A stretch of 64,000 bases of DNA from Salinimicrobium profundisediminis (GCF_026241755.1 NZ_JAPJDA010000021.1:1-64000); one strand, 5' to 3'. Positions 19,042 to 28,127 are shown, counted from the stretch's first letter. Notes: generated by a model from the letters alone, not told the origin. A program made the numbers and translations.

Positions 19042-19131
19042 GGACTTCATCCCCAATTATGTAGTGTAGCGCAGCCTTCAGAAGAAATGAATTTCCGGCG
19101 TAGTGAAAAAAAGAAATTGGGGATGATGTCC
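19042..19131. repeat. 17-bp inverted repeat (one mismatch) in a non-coding stretch
   Basis: GGACTTCATCCCCAATT (19042-19058) is repeated in inverse as AATTGGGGATGATGTCC (19115-19131), with 16 of 17 positions matching. The 56-bp spacer contains G/C-richer sequence (TAGCGCAGCC, TTCCGGCG). It lies upstream of the ssb unit, between element genes and the SusC locus, with no ORF of recognised type. It may be a large RNA or DNA stem, an oriT-like structure or an element boundary. Confidence 0.6.
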
Positions 19132-19524
19132 AGGAAGTTTTAAAGTGAAGCTCTTTTCCCGAAATGGAGCTTTTTCTGTGGAATGCAGCGGAAATGTGCT
19201 GAGCGGCTTTAGACCATGCAATATTCTCCGGTTATGAGAAATTACAATTCCTTTCTATTTCTTTATTAGTTAAAAGGAACACATATTCTATCATTTTTAG
19301 GGGATATATAATCCTTAATTTCTTGTTTTATCATTTAGTATTATGAAAAATTGAAATACTCCACTTTTTACCCAATAAACTTTTCTTAATCAATTCTTAA
19401 TCTAAAGCAAACTCACTTAAAGGTAGTTTTCGGTTGTTTTGCATTCATCAGTTCAGAAACGAAAACAGAAAAAATAATCTCTAAACAGATTACTTATAAG
19501 AAGAAAGTCAAATAAGAATTAGCC

Positions 19525-19560
19525 AAAAAAAAAGCCCACTCTGCTGCAACAGATTGGGCT
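19525..19560 (-). terminator. Minus-strand intrinsic terminator in the susC leader
   Basis: AGCCCA (19533-19538) pairs with TGGGCT (19555-19560), extended by TCTG (19540-19543) with CAGA (19550-19553) around a 6-nt loop. On the minus strand the stem is followed by nine T residues (plus-strand A run 19525-19533), a classic terminator. No minus-strand gene lies nearby to its right. The simplest transcript it could end is an antisense RNA starting inside the susC gene. TTAGCC at 19519-19524 could pair alternatively with GGCTAA at 19557-19562. Confidence 0.6.
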
Positions 19561-19603
19561 AACCAAAACTTAACTACAAAAATCAAATTTTAGCCAAATT
19601 GTA

Positions 19604-22600
19604 ATGAACACTAACATACAATTTTTTTTAAGATTACTCTTAAAGAAACACTTCATTTTGTTGTATTTTCTTTTAGTTATACCGGAAGCTTTTGCGTCCG
19701 ATACTAATAATATTATCCAAAATTTTAATTCTAAAGCATCTCAGCAAGTTGTTCAGGGCAAGGTAATAGACCAGGAAGGCTTACCCTTGCCCGGAGTTAC
19801 AGTTCAGATTAAAGGTACTTCGATAGGAACAGTAACAGATTTTGAAGGGAGATTCAGCTTAACCGCGTCAAGTCAAAGTGATACACTAGTTTTCTCTTAT
19901 TTAGGTTTTAAATCTCAGGAAAGAAAAATTGGTTCTCAAACTGAATTTGTAATAACTCTTGAACAGGACCTTCAAGCCCTTAATGAAGTTGTTGTGGTGG
20001 GGTATGGAAAAACCAGCAGAGAGAATTTATCCACCGCAGTCAGCACTGTGAATACGGAAAATATTGCAGAACGACCTGTAGCCGATATAACTTCCAGTTT
20101 ACAGGGTCTCAGTCCTGGACTGAACGTCACCCAATCCACAGGTAAAGTCGGTGCTGAACCCCGGATCAACATTCGTGGGTTTACCTCTATTAATGGAGGC
20201 CAGCCATTGATTTTAATAGATGGAGTTGAGGGCAACCTGAGTAACCTGAACCCCAATGACGTGGAATCCATAAGCGTTCTGAAGGATGCAGGATCTGCAG
20301 CTATATATGGAGCCAGGGCTGCTTTTGGTGTGGTGCTGGTAACCACTAAAAATGCAAAGGAGGGAAACATCCTGGTCAATCTTGGAAGTACTATAGCTGT
20401 TAGCAGCCCAACAATGAACACGGATTTTGTTACTGATCCGTATTTGGCTGTATCCATTGTTGATGAAGCCTTCAGAAATAACAGTGGAGCTTCCTATACC
20501 GGTTATTCTGAAGCCGACATGGAGGCTTTACTTGAAGTATCTCAAAATCCGTCATTAGCAAGAGTTATTGTTGACCAAAGAAATGGACGGGAACAATATG
20601 TACATTATGGACATACAGACTGGTGGGATACTTTTTTCAGGAAAAGATATCCTTCACAGATCTACACAGGATCAGTCTCGGGAGGGTCTGAAAAGATCCA
20701 GGCATATTTTTCATACCGCAATTTCCAGTCTACCGGGATATTAAAGGTCCAGGACGATGAATTCCAAAAATACAATCTCAGAGGTAAATTGGACATTCAA
20801 GCTAACGACTGGCTAAAATTCTCCAATAACATGCAATACAATAGCTCCGAAGATCTAGAGCATGGAGGAACCCAATACGGTTATCGTGACGTCTGGGGAA
20901 GCATGATATGGGTTCATGCCTTGCCTTCGTACATGCCTACAAATCCCGATGGTACTGCCTTGTGGAGAACAGAATTGAACAACTATACTATTGGGGACGG
21001 CATTTACGCTTCTTTATTACAGGGAACTTCTAAACAACAGACAAATGATAATGGCTTTTCCAATATAGCATCAGCTGAGTTAAAACTTTTTCCTTCCCTA
21101 AAAATTAACGGAAGCTATGCGATACGGAGAAATAACTACAGCCAATTTGAACGTTCCACCCGGATTCCCTATTCCATTTATCCCGGTCAAATAGACCTGA
21201 TGGGGTATGACTATCTAAACGAGTACAGGTCGGAAAGCAAGTATGATGCCCTGAACGTTTACGGGGAGTATAGAGGACTTTTTGGAGACCACAATTTAAA
21301 AGCTGTACTGGGGTACAACCATGAAACATTCCTGATAAAACGCATTGAAGCAGGAAAACAAAATCTTATCTCCGACAACCTTAATTCCCTCGGACTGGCC
21401 ACCAGTAACCCTTCTGCAGGAGGGAGTGCCTCTGAATGGGCCTTGCAAGGATTATTCTATCGCCTTTCATATGACTATAAGGATAAATACCTACTGGAGT
21501 TTAACGGAAGATATGATGCAACCTCAAGATTTCCATCCAACTACAGGTGGGGATTCTTTCCATCTGCATCAGCAGGTTGGTTGTTAAACAAAGAAGGTTT
21601 TTTTAGTGATCTTGAGAAGGATATTAACATGCTCAAATTGCGGGTCTCTTACGGTTCACTGGGTAACCAGAACATAAATGACTACGCATATTTCTCCACA
21701 CTTCCCAATGGTCTGTATGATTACGTAATGAATGGAAGCAGACTCAATTTTATTGAATCACCAGCTTTGAATCCCACGGAAATAACCTGGGAAGAAGTTA
21801 GTACTTTAAATCTGGGAACAGACATAGCCCTATTGGACAACCGGTTCTTCATGAGCTTCGACTGGTTTCAGAGGGACACCGAAGGAATGCTGGTGCCGGG
21901 AGCCACCTTACCTGCAGTGCTCGGAGCAGCTTCTCCACTTGAAAATGCAGCAGATCTGAGAACCCGGGGCTTTGAACTCTCTTTGACATATGGAGATTCT
22001 TTTGAACTGTCCAATGATCCTTTTTCATTTTCCTTAACCGGAAACTTGTCAAATTCAGTAACTAAAATCACACGATTTGAAAATCCCAATTTAAGCCTAA
22101 TCGATTTTTATGAAGGAATGACCAATGGAGAACTGTGGGGCTATCGTATAGATGGATTATTTCAGACGGAAGAAGAAATAGCAAATCATGCAGATCAGAG
22201 TTTTGTGTCCAACCGTATCACTTCAGGAGGAGGATTAAAGCCGGGTGATGTAAAATATTTGGATCTCAATGGAGATGGTGTCGTAAACCAGGGAGAAAAT
22301 ACGGTTAATGATCCCGGAGACAGGGAGATAATCGGTAACTCAGCACCACGATATTTATACAGTTTAACCCTGAACACGGAATGGAAAGGATTTGATCTTT
22401 CGGCCTTCTTCCAGGGTGTAGGCAAACAGGATTGGTATCCCAATTCAGACTCGCGACTTTTCTGGGGCCCCTACAACAGGCCATACAATTCTTTTATCAG
22501 AAAAGATCTTGCGGATAATATGTGGTCTCCTGAAAATCCCAACGCCTATTTCCCAAGGAATTATGGATATATAGCATTGGGAGGATCCTTGGAAAAGGTC

Positions 22601-22885
22601 AATGACAGATATCTTCAAAGCGTAGCCTATCTGCGGTTGAAGAACCTCACCTTTGGCTACACGGTACCAGAAGGGATCATTTCTCAGGTTCCTGCCACAA
22701 AATTACGGGTTTATTTCAGTGGAGAGAACCTATTCACATTTTCTCCCCTAACAGACTATATTGATCCGGAAGCAGCCAGTAATTCAGTTAATTTAAACCA
22801 ACCAACAACTTCCTCCAACCGAAGTACTGCCCAAACAGTTCCTTTTACCAAAACATATTCTTTGGGATTAACATTCCAATTCTAA
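19604..22885 (+). CDS. SusC/RagA TonB-dependent transporter (EEP-associated locus)
   Basis: This is a 1093-residue outer-membrane importer. It has a long signal peptide (ending near E-A-F-A-S), a carboxypeptidase-D-like domain (V-Q-G-K-V-I-D-Q-E-G-L-P-L-P-G-V-T) and the junction L-N-E-V-V-V-V-G-Y-G-K. The plug carries the SusC motif L-I-L-I-D-G-V-E-G-N and S-I-S-V-L-K-D-A-G-S-A-A-I-Y-G-A-R-A-A-F-G, and the barrel ends S-L-G-L-T-F-Q-F with terminal Phe. A 5' leader with a hairpin precedes it, and susD follows after 10 bp. No glycoside hydrolase is linked; the downstream genes are phosphodiesterase-fold enzymes, so the imported substrate may be a phosphorylated or phosphodiester-containing compound (inference). 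Confidence 0.95.
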   Translation: MNTNIQFFLRLLLKKHFILLYFLLVIPEAFASDTNNIIQNFNSKASQQVVQGKVIDQEGLPLPGVTVQIKGTSIGTVTDFEGRFSLTASSQSDTLVFSYLGFKSQERKIGSQTEFVITLEQDLQALNEVVVVGYGKTSRENLSTAVSTVNTENIAERPVADITSSLQGLSPGLNVTQSTGKVGAEPRINIRGFTSINGGQPLILIDGVEGNLSNLNPNDVESISVLKDAGSAAIYGARAAFGVVLVTTKNAKEGNILVNLGSTIAVSSPTMNTDFVTDPYLAVSIVDEAFRNNSGASYTGYSEADMEALLEVSQNPSLARVIVDQRNGREQYVHYGHTDWWDTFFRKRYPSQIYTGSVSGGSEKIQAYFSYRNFQSTGILKVQDDEFQKYNLRGKLDIQANDWLKFSNNMQYNSSEDLEHGGTQYGYRDVWGSMIWVHALPSYMPTNPDGTALWRTELNNYTIGDGIYASLLQGTSKQQTNDNGFSNIASAELKLFPSLKINGSYAIRRNNYSQFERSTRIPYSIYPGQIDLMGYDYLNEYRSESKYDALNVYGEYRGLFGDHNLKAVLGYNHETFLIKRIEAGKQNLISDNLNSLGLATSNPSAGGSASEWALQGLFYRLSYDYKDKYLLEFNGRYDATSRFPSNYRWGFFPSASAGWLLNKEGFFSDLEKDINMLKLRVSYGSLGNQNINDYAYFSTLPNGLYDYVMNGSRLNFIESPALNPTEITWEEVSTLNLGTDIALLDNRFFMSFDWFQRDTEGMLVPGATLPAVLGAASPLENAADLRTRGFELSLTYGDSFELSNDPFSFSLTGNLSNSVTKITRFENPNLSLIDFYEGMTNGELWGYRIDGLFQTEEEIANHADQSFVSNRITSGGGLKPGDVKYLDLNGDGVVNQGENTVNDPGDREIIGNSAPRYLYSLTLNTEWKGFDLSAFFQGVGKQDWYPNSDSRLFWGPYNRPYNSFIRKDLADNMWSPENPNAYFPRNYGYIALGGSLEKVNDRYLQSVAYLRLKNLTFGYTVPEGIISQVPATKLRVYFSGENLFTFSPLTDYIDPEAASNSVNLNQPTTSSNRSTAQTVPFTKTYSLGLTFQF

Positions 22886-22895
22886 AACAAGCCCT

Positions 22896-24635
22896 ATGAA
22901 CTATAAAAATATATTATTTCTTGCAGTTTTGTGCTGTACTCTGTTCTCGTGTAGCGAAGAATTCCTGGATAAAGAACCCTTATCAGAGGTTACTCCGGAA
23001 AACTTCTTTGTAACGGCCAGTGACCTGGAACTATACACCAACGGATTCTACAGGATGCTACCTCATACTTCCATCTACAACGGCGATTCAAGAACCGATA
23101 ATATCATACAAAATGAATTGAGTGATGAGATGAGGGGAACACGCCTGGTTCCCACATCCGGAGGAGGATGGGATTGGGCATATCTACGGGATATCAATTT
23201 TTTTCTTGAAAATTATACGAGAAGCGATGATGAAGCCGCCAAGAACCATTACGGAGGTGTCGCTCGTTTTTTCAGGGCCTACTTTTATTTCCAGAAGTTA
23301 CAACGTTTCGGAGAGGTGCCATGGTATGACTCGACTATAGACCCTTCAGATAAAGAAGCCCTTACTAAGCCAAGAGATTCCCGTCAATTTGTAGTAGATA
23401 AAATCCTGGAAGACCTGGATTGGGCTATAGCAAACATGGAAGCAGCCCAGAACATGTTCGAGGTCAGCAAATACACAGCATTGGCTTTAAAGTCAAGAGT
23501 TGGACTTTATGAAGGCACTTATGAAAAATACAGAAGTATAGACGGGTACGAAAAATACCTTGAAGCTTCAGTGGCAGCCTCTGAGGAGCTGATCAATAGT
23601 TCGCCCTATAGGATATACAGTACAGGAAAGCCAGAAGAAGATTATGCAAATCTGTTCAATTCTCATGAAGCCATAGGTACTGAAATAATTCTTGCACGGG
23701 CATATTCTGAAGCATTGAATATAGGACATAATGTCAATTACTATACTACCACCTCCTCTTACGGAAGACCTGGAATGCCTAAAGATTTGGTCAATAGTTA
23801 CCTGTACAGAGATGGGTCCCGCTTCACCGATCAAGATAATTACAATCAATTATTTTTTACAGAAGAGGTGAAAGATCGAGACCCAAGGCTTTCCCAAACC
23901 ATCCGGACCCCCGGCTACACCAGAAAAGGTGAGTCCATGGAACTGGCACCAAATTTAGGGGCCACTGTTACAGGATACCAGATTACAAAATACGTCACCG
24001 AACCGGTTTATGATACAAATGGACAATCTATAACAGATCTCACTTTATTCCGGTTTGCAGAAGTTGTTCTGAACTACGCGGAAGCGAAGGCAGAACTTGG
24101 TACTCTAACCCAGGAAGATCTGGATAATTCGATCAACCTGCTGAGAGACAGAGTGGGTATGGCCCATTTGTCATTGGAAACTGCCAATGGTAATCCTGAT
24201 CCTTTTATGGCTGATCAGTATCCTGGTGTAGCCGAAAATAACAAAGGAGTAATCCTGGAAATCCGACGGGAAAGACGTATTGAACTTTACATGGAAAACT
24301 TCAGATGGGATGATGTCGTACGTTGGAAAGCCGGAGAAACTTTAACGCAACCCATTCGAGGCATGTATTTTCCCGGTCCAGGCGAATATGATCTGACCGG
24401 AGATGGTGAAACCAACGTGGTGTTGTATCAGGGAGAGCGTCCAGACAAGCTTGTTCCGGGAGTTCAGTATTATGAAATAGGTTCAGATGTATTTCTTGAT
24501 GAGAACAACCTAATAGAGCCACATCCGGATTTCGACAATCGCACTTTCAATGAGAATAAGGATTACCTTTATCCGCTTCCACGTATCGAACTACAATTGA
24601 ACCCTAATTTAGAACAAAATCCAGGATGGGAATGA
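22896..24635 (+). CDS. SusD/RagB outer-membrane lipoprotein (EEP-associated locus)
   Basis: This is a 579-residue SusD-family lipoprotein with lipobox T-L-F-S-C19 followed by S-E-E-F-L-D-K-E-P-L. Family landmarks are R-F-F-R-A-Y-F-Y-F, Y-T-A-L-A-L-K-S-R-V-G-L-Y-E-G-T, L-F-R-F-A-E-V-V-L-N-Y-A-E-A-K-A-E-L and I-R-R-E-R-R-I-E-L-Y-M-E-N-F-R-W-D-D-V-V-R-W. The C-terminus (R-I-E-L-Q-L-N-P-N-L-E-Q-N-P-G-W) is intact. It pairs with the SusC 10 bp upstream, and its last codons overlap the start of the first EEP gene, so all are translated together. The ligand is not predictable from sequence. Confidence 0.95.
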   Translation: MNYKNILFLAVLCCTLFSCSEEFLDKEPLSEVTPENFFVTASDLELYTNGFYRMLPHTSIYNGDSRTDNIIQNELSDEMRGTRLVPTSGGGWDWAYLRDINFFLENYTRSDDEAAKNHYGGVARFFRAYFYFQKLQRFGEVPWYDSTIDPSDKEALTKPRDSRQFVVDKILEDLDWAIANMEAAQNMFEVSKYTALALKSRVGLYEGTYEKYRSIDGYEKYLEASVAASEELINSSPYRIYSTGKPEEDYANLFNSHEAIGTEIILARAYSEALNIGHNVNYYTTTSSYGRPGMPKDLVNSYLYRDGSRFTDQDNYNQLFFTEEVKDRDPRLSQTIRTPGYTRKGESMELAPNLGATVTGYQITKYVTEPVYDTNGQSITDLTLFRFAEVVLNYAEAKAELGTLTQEDLDNSINLLRDRVGMAHLSLETANGNPDPFMADQYPGVAENNKGVILEIRRERRIELYMENFRWDDVVRWKAGETLTQPIRGMYFPGPGEYDLTGDGETNVVLYQGERPDKLVPGVQYYEIGSDVFLDENNLIEPHPDFDNRTFNENKDYLYPLPRIELQLNPNLEQNPGWE

Positions 24636-25501
24636 AAAACTTACTAATCATTGCAATGGTGCTTCTTACTATAAATGTAACTGCACAGAACAATAATGGA
24701 AATCTAATCGTTGCCTCTTATAATATAAGATGGAACAGCTCTGAGGACGGTATCAATATTTGGGAGAACCGTAAAGATTGGCTGACTAAGAGCATAAAAT
24801 TCTTTGAACTGGACATCGTTGGTGCCCAGGAAGTCACCCATACCCAATTAAAAGATATGGAATCTTTGCTCCCAGGCTTTGAAGTTGTTGGGGAAGGCAG
24901 AGAAGGAGGTGAAAAAGGAGAATACAGTCCCATTTTTTATCGCAAGGATAGATTCGAGCTATTGGATAGTAGCACTTTCTGGTTGTCTGAAACTCCGGAT
25001 AAAACAGCCTCAAAAGGTTGGGACGCCGCTTTGCCCCGCATTGTTACCTGGGCAAGGTTCAGAGATAAAAAGGCAGGAGAAACCTTTTACTTTTTCAATA
25101 CTCATTTTGATCATAGGGGGAAAGCGGCAAGAAAAAACAGTGCTGAATTGATTGGTAAAAGAATGCAGGCCATTGCAGGAGAGGAGCAAGTCATATTAAC
25201 AGGCGATTTTAACACTGCACCAGACTCAGAACCTTATAACGTTCTGCTGGACAATAAGCTTGAAGATACCTTTTCCAACTTGCCCGAAGAACAAATTTAC
25301 TCTCCCGGTTATACCTTTAATAGTTGGGACGTAGAAGCCAGTGGGGATCGTTACAGAATAGACTATGTCTTCTACAAAGGAAAGAAATTACAGCCGGAAA
25401 AATATCATGTTTTGGACGGACAACGAGGAAGGTGGTTTATTTCAGATCATTTTCCTGTAATAGCAAAGTTTATCTGGAAAAAATCTTTAGATTGTAATTG
25501 A
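24626..25501 (+). CDS. Secreted endonuclease/exonuclease/phosphatase (EEP) family hydrolase
   Basis: This is a metal-dependent phosphoester hydrolase of the DNase I/sphingomyelinase/inositol-phosphatase superfamily with 291 residues. A signal peptide (M-K-N-L-L-I-I-A-M-V-L-L, ending V-T-A-Q) sends it out of the cytoplasm. Catalytic landmarks are intact: S-Y-N-I-R-W, G-A-Q-E-V (metal Glu), N-T-H-F-D-H-R, G-D-F-N-T-A-P-D-S-E and the terminal I-S-D-H-F-P-V. The start overlaps the SusD stop; ATG at 24632 in an ATGA overlap is an equally good start. Linkage to SusC/D implies it acts on what they bind or import. Candidates are nucleic acid, phospholipid head groups or phosphodiester-linked glycans; sequence does not decide. 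Confidence 0.88.
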   Translation: MGMKNLLIIAMVLLTINVTAQNNNGNLIVASYNIRWNSSEDGINIWENRKDWLTKSIKFFELDIVGAQEVTHTQLKDMESLLPGFEVVGEGREGGEKGEYSPIFYRKDRFELLDSSTFWLSETPDKTASKGWDAALPRIVTWARFRDKKAGETFYFFNTHFDHRGKAARKNSAELIGKRMQAIAGEEQVILTGDFNTAPDSEPYNVLLDNKLEDTFSNLPEEQIYSPGYTFNSWDVEASGDRYRIDYVFYKGKKLQPEKYHVLDGQRGRWFISDHFPVIAKFIWKKSLDCN

Positions 25502-25510
25502 TCGACTACT

Positions 25511-26359
25511 ATGAAAAATTTTTCACTGTTTCTACTATTGGGGGCTGTCTTCACGACGGCCTCAATTTTACCTAGTTTTCAACCAGGAGATGGAACTAGT
25601 AAACCGAAAGAAGAGAGCGCGGCACCTAAAGATCGAATAGATAGAAGTCTCCGGGTGATGACCTACAACATACATCACGCGAACCCTCCTTCAATTCCTG
25701 ATTCTATTAATATTTCGGCAATCGTTGAAACAATAGAAAAACAAAATCCTGATATTGTTGCATTGCAAGAAATCGATGTCAATACAGGAAGATCAGGGAA
25801 GGGAAACCAAGCAGAAATAATTGCTAAAAAGCTTAAAATGAATGTATTTTTCGGTAAAGCAATAGATTTTGATGGTGGACAATATGGAGTCGCAATTCTC
25901 TCAAAATACCAAATTTCAGAAGAGAGAATCCACCTGCTTCCCAGTGCTTTCGGCACTCATGGTGAACCGAGAGTATTGGCTACAGTAAAAGTTTCACTTC
26001 CTGATAATACTTTTATTCGTTTTGGTAGTACACACTTAGATGCTCAAAAAAAGGATTTTGATCGGCTTCTTCAAATAAAAGAAATTGTAAATCTTGCTTC
26101 ACAAGAAAAACTGCCAATGATTATAGCAGGAGATTTTAATGCACCTCCAGACTCAGAAGTCATTAATATTTTGGATATGAATTTTACCAGGACCTGTAGT
26201 ACATGTGAACCAACAATCCCAGTTCATGATCCTGAAAAAGCCATAGATTTCATTGCATATAAACCAAAAAAGTTATTTGCTATAAAAGAACATAGGGTTA
26301 TACAAACGTCCGCTTCAGATCATTTGCCTGTGTTGGCTGTTTTGAACATTATTAAGTGA
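25511..26359 (+). CDS. Second secreted EEP-family hydrolase
   Basis: This is a 282-residue EEP hydrolase following the previous one by 9 bp and paralogous in fold but divergent in sequence. A hydrophobic signal segment (residues ~5-22) is followed by a short Pro/Lys/Glu linker. Active-site landmarks are complete: M-T-Y-N-I-H-H, A-L-Q-E-I-D, G-S-T-H-L-D-A, G-D-F-N-A-P-P-D-S-E and A-S-D-H-L-P-V. The Y-N-I-H-H...Q-E-I-D...R pattern resembles the subgroup that includes secreted phosphodiesterases and glycosylphosphatidylinositol/sphingomyelin-cleaving enzymes. It ends the SusCD-EEP-EEP operon. No terminator was recognised after it. Confidence 0.88.
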   Translation: MKNFSLFLLLGAVFTTASILPSFQPGDGTSKPKEESAAPKDRIDRSLRVMTYNIHHANPPSIPDSINISAIVETIEKQNPDIVALQEIDVNTGRSGKGNQAEIIAKKLKMNVFFGKAIDFDGGQYGVAILSKYQISEERIHLLPSAFGTHGEPRVLATVKVSLPDNTFIRFGSTHLDAQKKDFDRLLQIKEIVNLASQEKLPMIIAGDFNAPPDSEVINILDMNFTRTCSTCEPTIPVHDPEKAIDFIAYKPKKLFAIKEHRVIQTSASDHLPVLAVLNIIK

Positions 26360-26895
26360 TTAAAATAAAAAAAATTACTTATTACTGCCAATAGCCTGTT
26401 ATATTCCCTGGAATTTCAGATCAAAATTGCTACAGATAAGGTAATTAAAGATAATAACCATTACGGCAGAAATGAAAAAAAAAGAACAAGAAATTCCACA
26501 AATGACTGTAATTAATGCTTCAGATGTCGTTGCGTCTAATTAGAACGGCAAATAAAAAATACCTGTGAATGATGACCATATTATTTCAGTTTTAAAACCA
26601 TCTGGATATAAAAGTTAGTGAAAGATGGCTTGAAGAAAAACTTGTTGATATAATGTACTATACTGATACAGGTTTTTTGTTTATACACAAGATTCTACTT
26701 CTCTTTAATAATTCTCATCTTGACCCTCTCCCAAAAAAGATATGCTTCAATTCCTGCTTAAGTAATAATGGTGAATCTTAATGATTCAACTGAATAATAA
26801 GAAGAAATTTTAGCATCTAAATTTTCCATTGAAACAATGTGAAAAATTCAAAATATCAGAAAGTGCACGACAAGGAGTTTTTCAGGAGTGGAAAG
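26360..26895. other. Gene-free stretch, possibly decayed coding sequence
   Basis: No intact gene is found. A few short open segments (for example around 26595-26700 and 26800-26895 on the plus strand) read like protein for 20-30 codons between stops, which hints at a decayed gene, but I could not match them to a family. No repeats or terminators of note were seen. Confidence 0.4.
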
Positions 26896-27597
26896 TTAAC
26901 CTTTTAAAATTGGAATCAAATCTTCTTTTTTGGGGATAACAGAAAACTTGATTAGACATGTAATCCCAAACAAATATAAAAGAGCAGAAGGGAAATAAAA
27001 CAAATTTAATTCCATATAATACGCAATAAACAATGTTACATCAGAAATAACCAGAAAAAGGATTGCATTTATGAAAAATAAAGAAGATCGATTGTTGTAC
27101 AAATTATTGTAGTAGACTGCTGCTAAAATTAAAAGAATACTTAAGCAGCCATATAAAAGAAAAAGATGCTCAACGAAAAGATCATTAAATTTCTCACGAA
27201 TGATATCTTTTAAATAAAAAACCAATGCACCGTCCAGGAGAAAGAGCGTTCCAAAAATGATTTTTTCCAAAAGAGAAATTCTAATTTTTCTTAATTCTGG
27301 CCAAAGATGAAGTACAAGAAAAAGATAACAGAATATTCCACTTAAATAATATCCTCTTCTAAAAACAGGAATTTCATAATGAATTACGCATACGTTAAGT
27401 ATAACGAAAAAAAATGCGGCCCCTATTATATACATATCTTTAAGAAGATGTTGCCTCAATAAAAATGATAAAAGAACAACACTTTCTAAAAGTCTCAGCC
27501 AACTGAAAACCTCGTTATCAGATATGGAAAAGCCAACGAGATTTAAAAGTAGTAGGACAGAAAAGACAGCCCACAAAAGATTTCTATAATTTTTCAT
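26896..27597 (-). CDS. Polytopic membrane protein, YhhN/TMEM86-like
   Basis: This is a 233-residue integral membrane protein with about eight hydrophobic helices separated by very short loops. The pattern of small helical hairpins, the D-N-E-V-F-S-W-L-R near the start and L-F-L-L-D-G-A-L-V-F-Y in the middle resemble YhhN-type proteins (the lysoplasmalogenase fold), but conserved catalytic residues could not be confirmed. It is transcribed alone on the minus strand between the EEP locus and the mobilisation module. I would call it a conserved hypothetical membrane protein. If YhhN-like, a lipid-hydrolase role beside two phosphodiesterase-fold enzymes would be notable, which is speculation. Confidence 0.6.
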   Translation of the reverse strand: MKNYRNLLWAVFSVLLLLNLVGFSISDNEVFSWLRLLESVVLLSFLLRQHLLKDMYIIGAAFFFVILNVCVIHYEIPVFRRGYYLSGIFCYLFLVLHLWPELRKIRISLLEKIIFGTLFLLDGALVFYLKDIIREKFNDLFVEHLFLLYGCLSILLILAAVYYNNLYNNRSSLFFINAILFLVISDVTLFIAYYMELNLFYFPSALLYLFGITCLIKFSVIPKKEDLIPILKG

Positions 27598-28071
27598 ATA
27601 AATTTAATACTGAAAATTTACACAAAAAATAGCACTCCACGAGAACGATAGCGAAAAATAAACAGACCATTATGTTACACTACGAATATCTATTTGCGAT
27701 CAAAATAAGGAGTATCATGAACAACTAAAAAAATTGGTTCAGTAATAACTATCTGGATTCTAATATTCAACTCTCTTTTCTTTTATACAAGCAACCTAAC
27801 AAAGGAATCAGGCCTGTAAATTAAAATCTAAGAGATACTATATTGCGAGTTAGAACCTGAATAGCTTCCTTGGCCAAACTCTCTTTAGTAATCCATTTAC
27901 GGAACTTTGGATAAATGTGCTATACTAGGCCACAAAAAGGTTTTTTTTTACAAAATACCTATTAGATCCCTACGATATTCATCATCATTTATGCAATTAA
28001 ACTAACATTTTATTAGGGAATCCGCTAAATGCGGTGGAAGTAGTTCTTAAAGTTCATTAAGAGATAAATAC
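27598..28071. other. Spacer upstream of the mobilisation module
   Basis: About 470 bp without a recognisable gene. It should hold the promoter of the minus-strand membrane protein and of the plus-strand mobilisation genes, and possibly the nick region of the origin of transfer. Apart from the hairpin beginning at 28072, no strong structure or consensus promoter was identified by eye. Confidence 0.4.
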
Positions 28072-28112
28072 TCAGGTTTCGGAAATATTATTTTAATATT
28101 TCCGAAACCTGA
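28072..28112. repeat. Perfect 19-bp hairpin upstream of the relaxase genes (oriT or operator candidate)
   Basis: TCAGGTTTCGGAAATATTA (28072-28090) and its exact reverse complement (28094-28112) are separated by only TTT. The structure ends 15 bp before the start codon of the BfmA-like gene. Long perfect inverted repeats beside mobilisation genes are typical of oriT regions bound by the accessory protein, or of operators for autoregulation. It is not followed by a T run, so it is not a standard terminator. Confidence 0.75.
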
Positions 28113-28127
28113 ATACAGACGCGCTGA

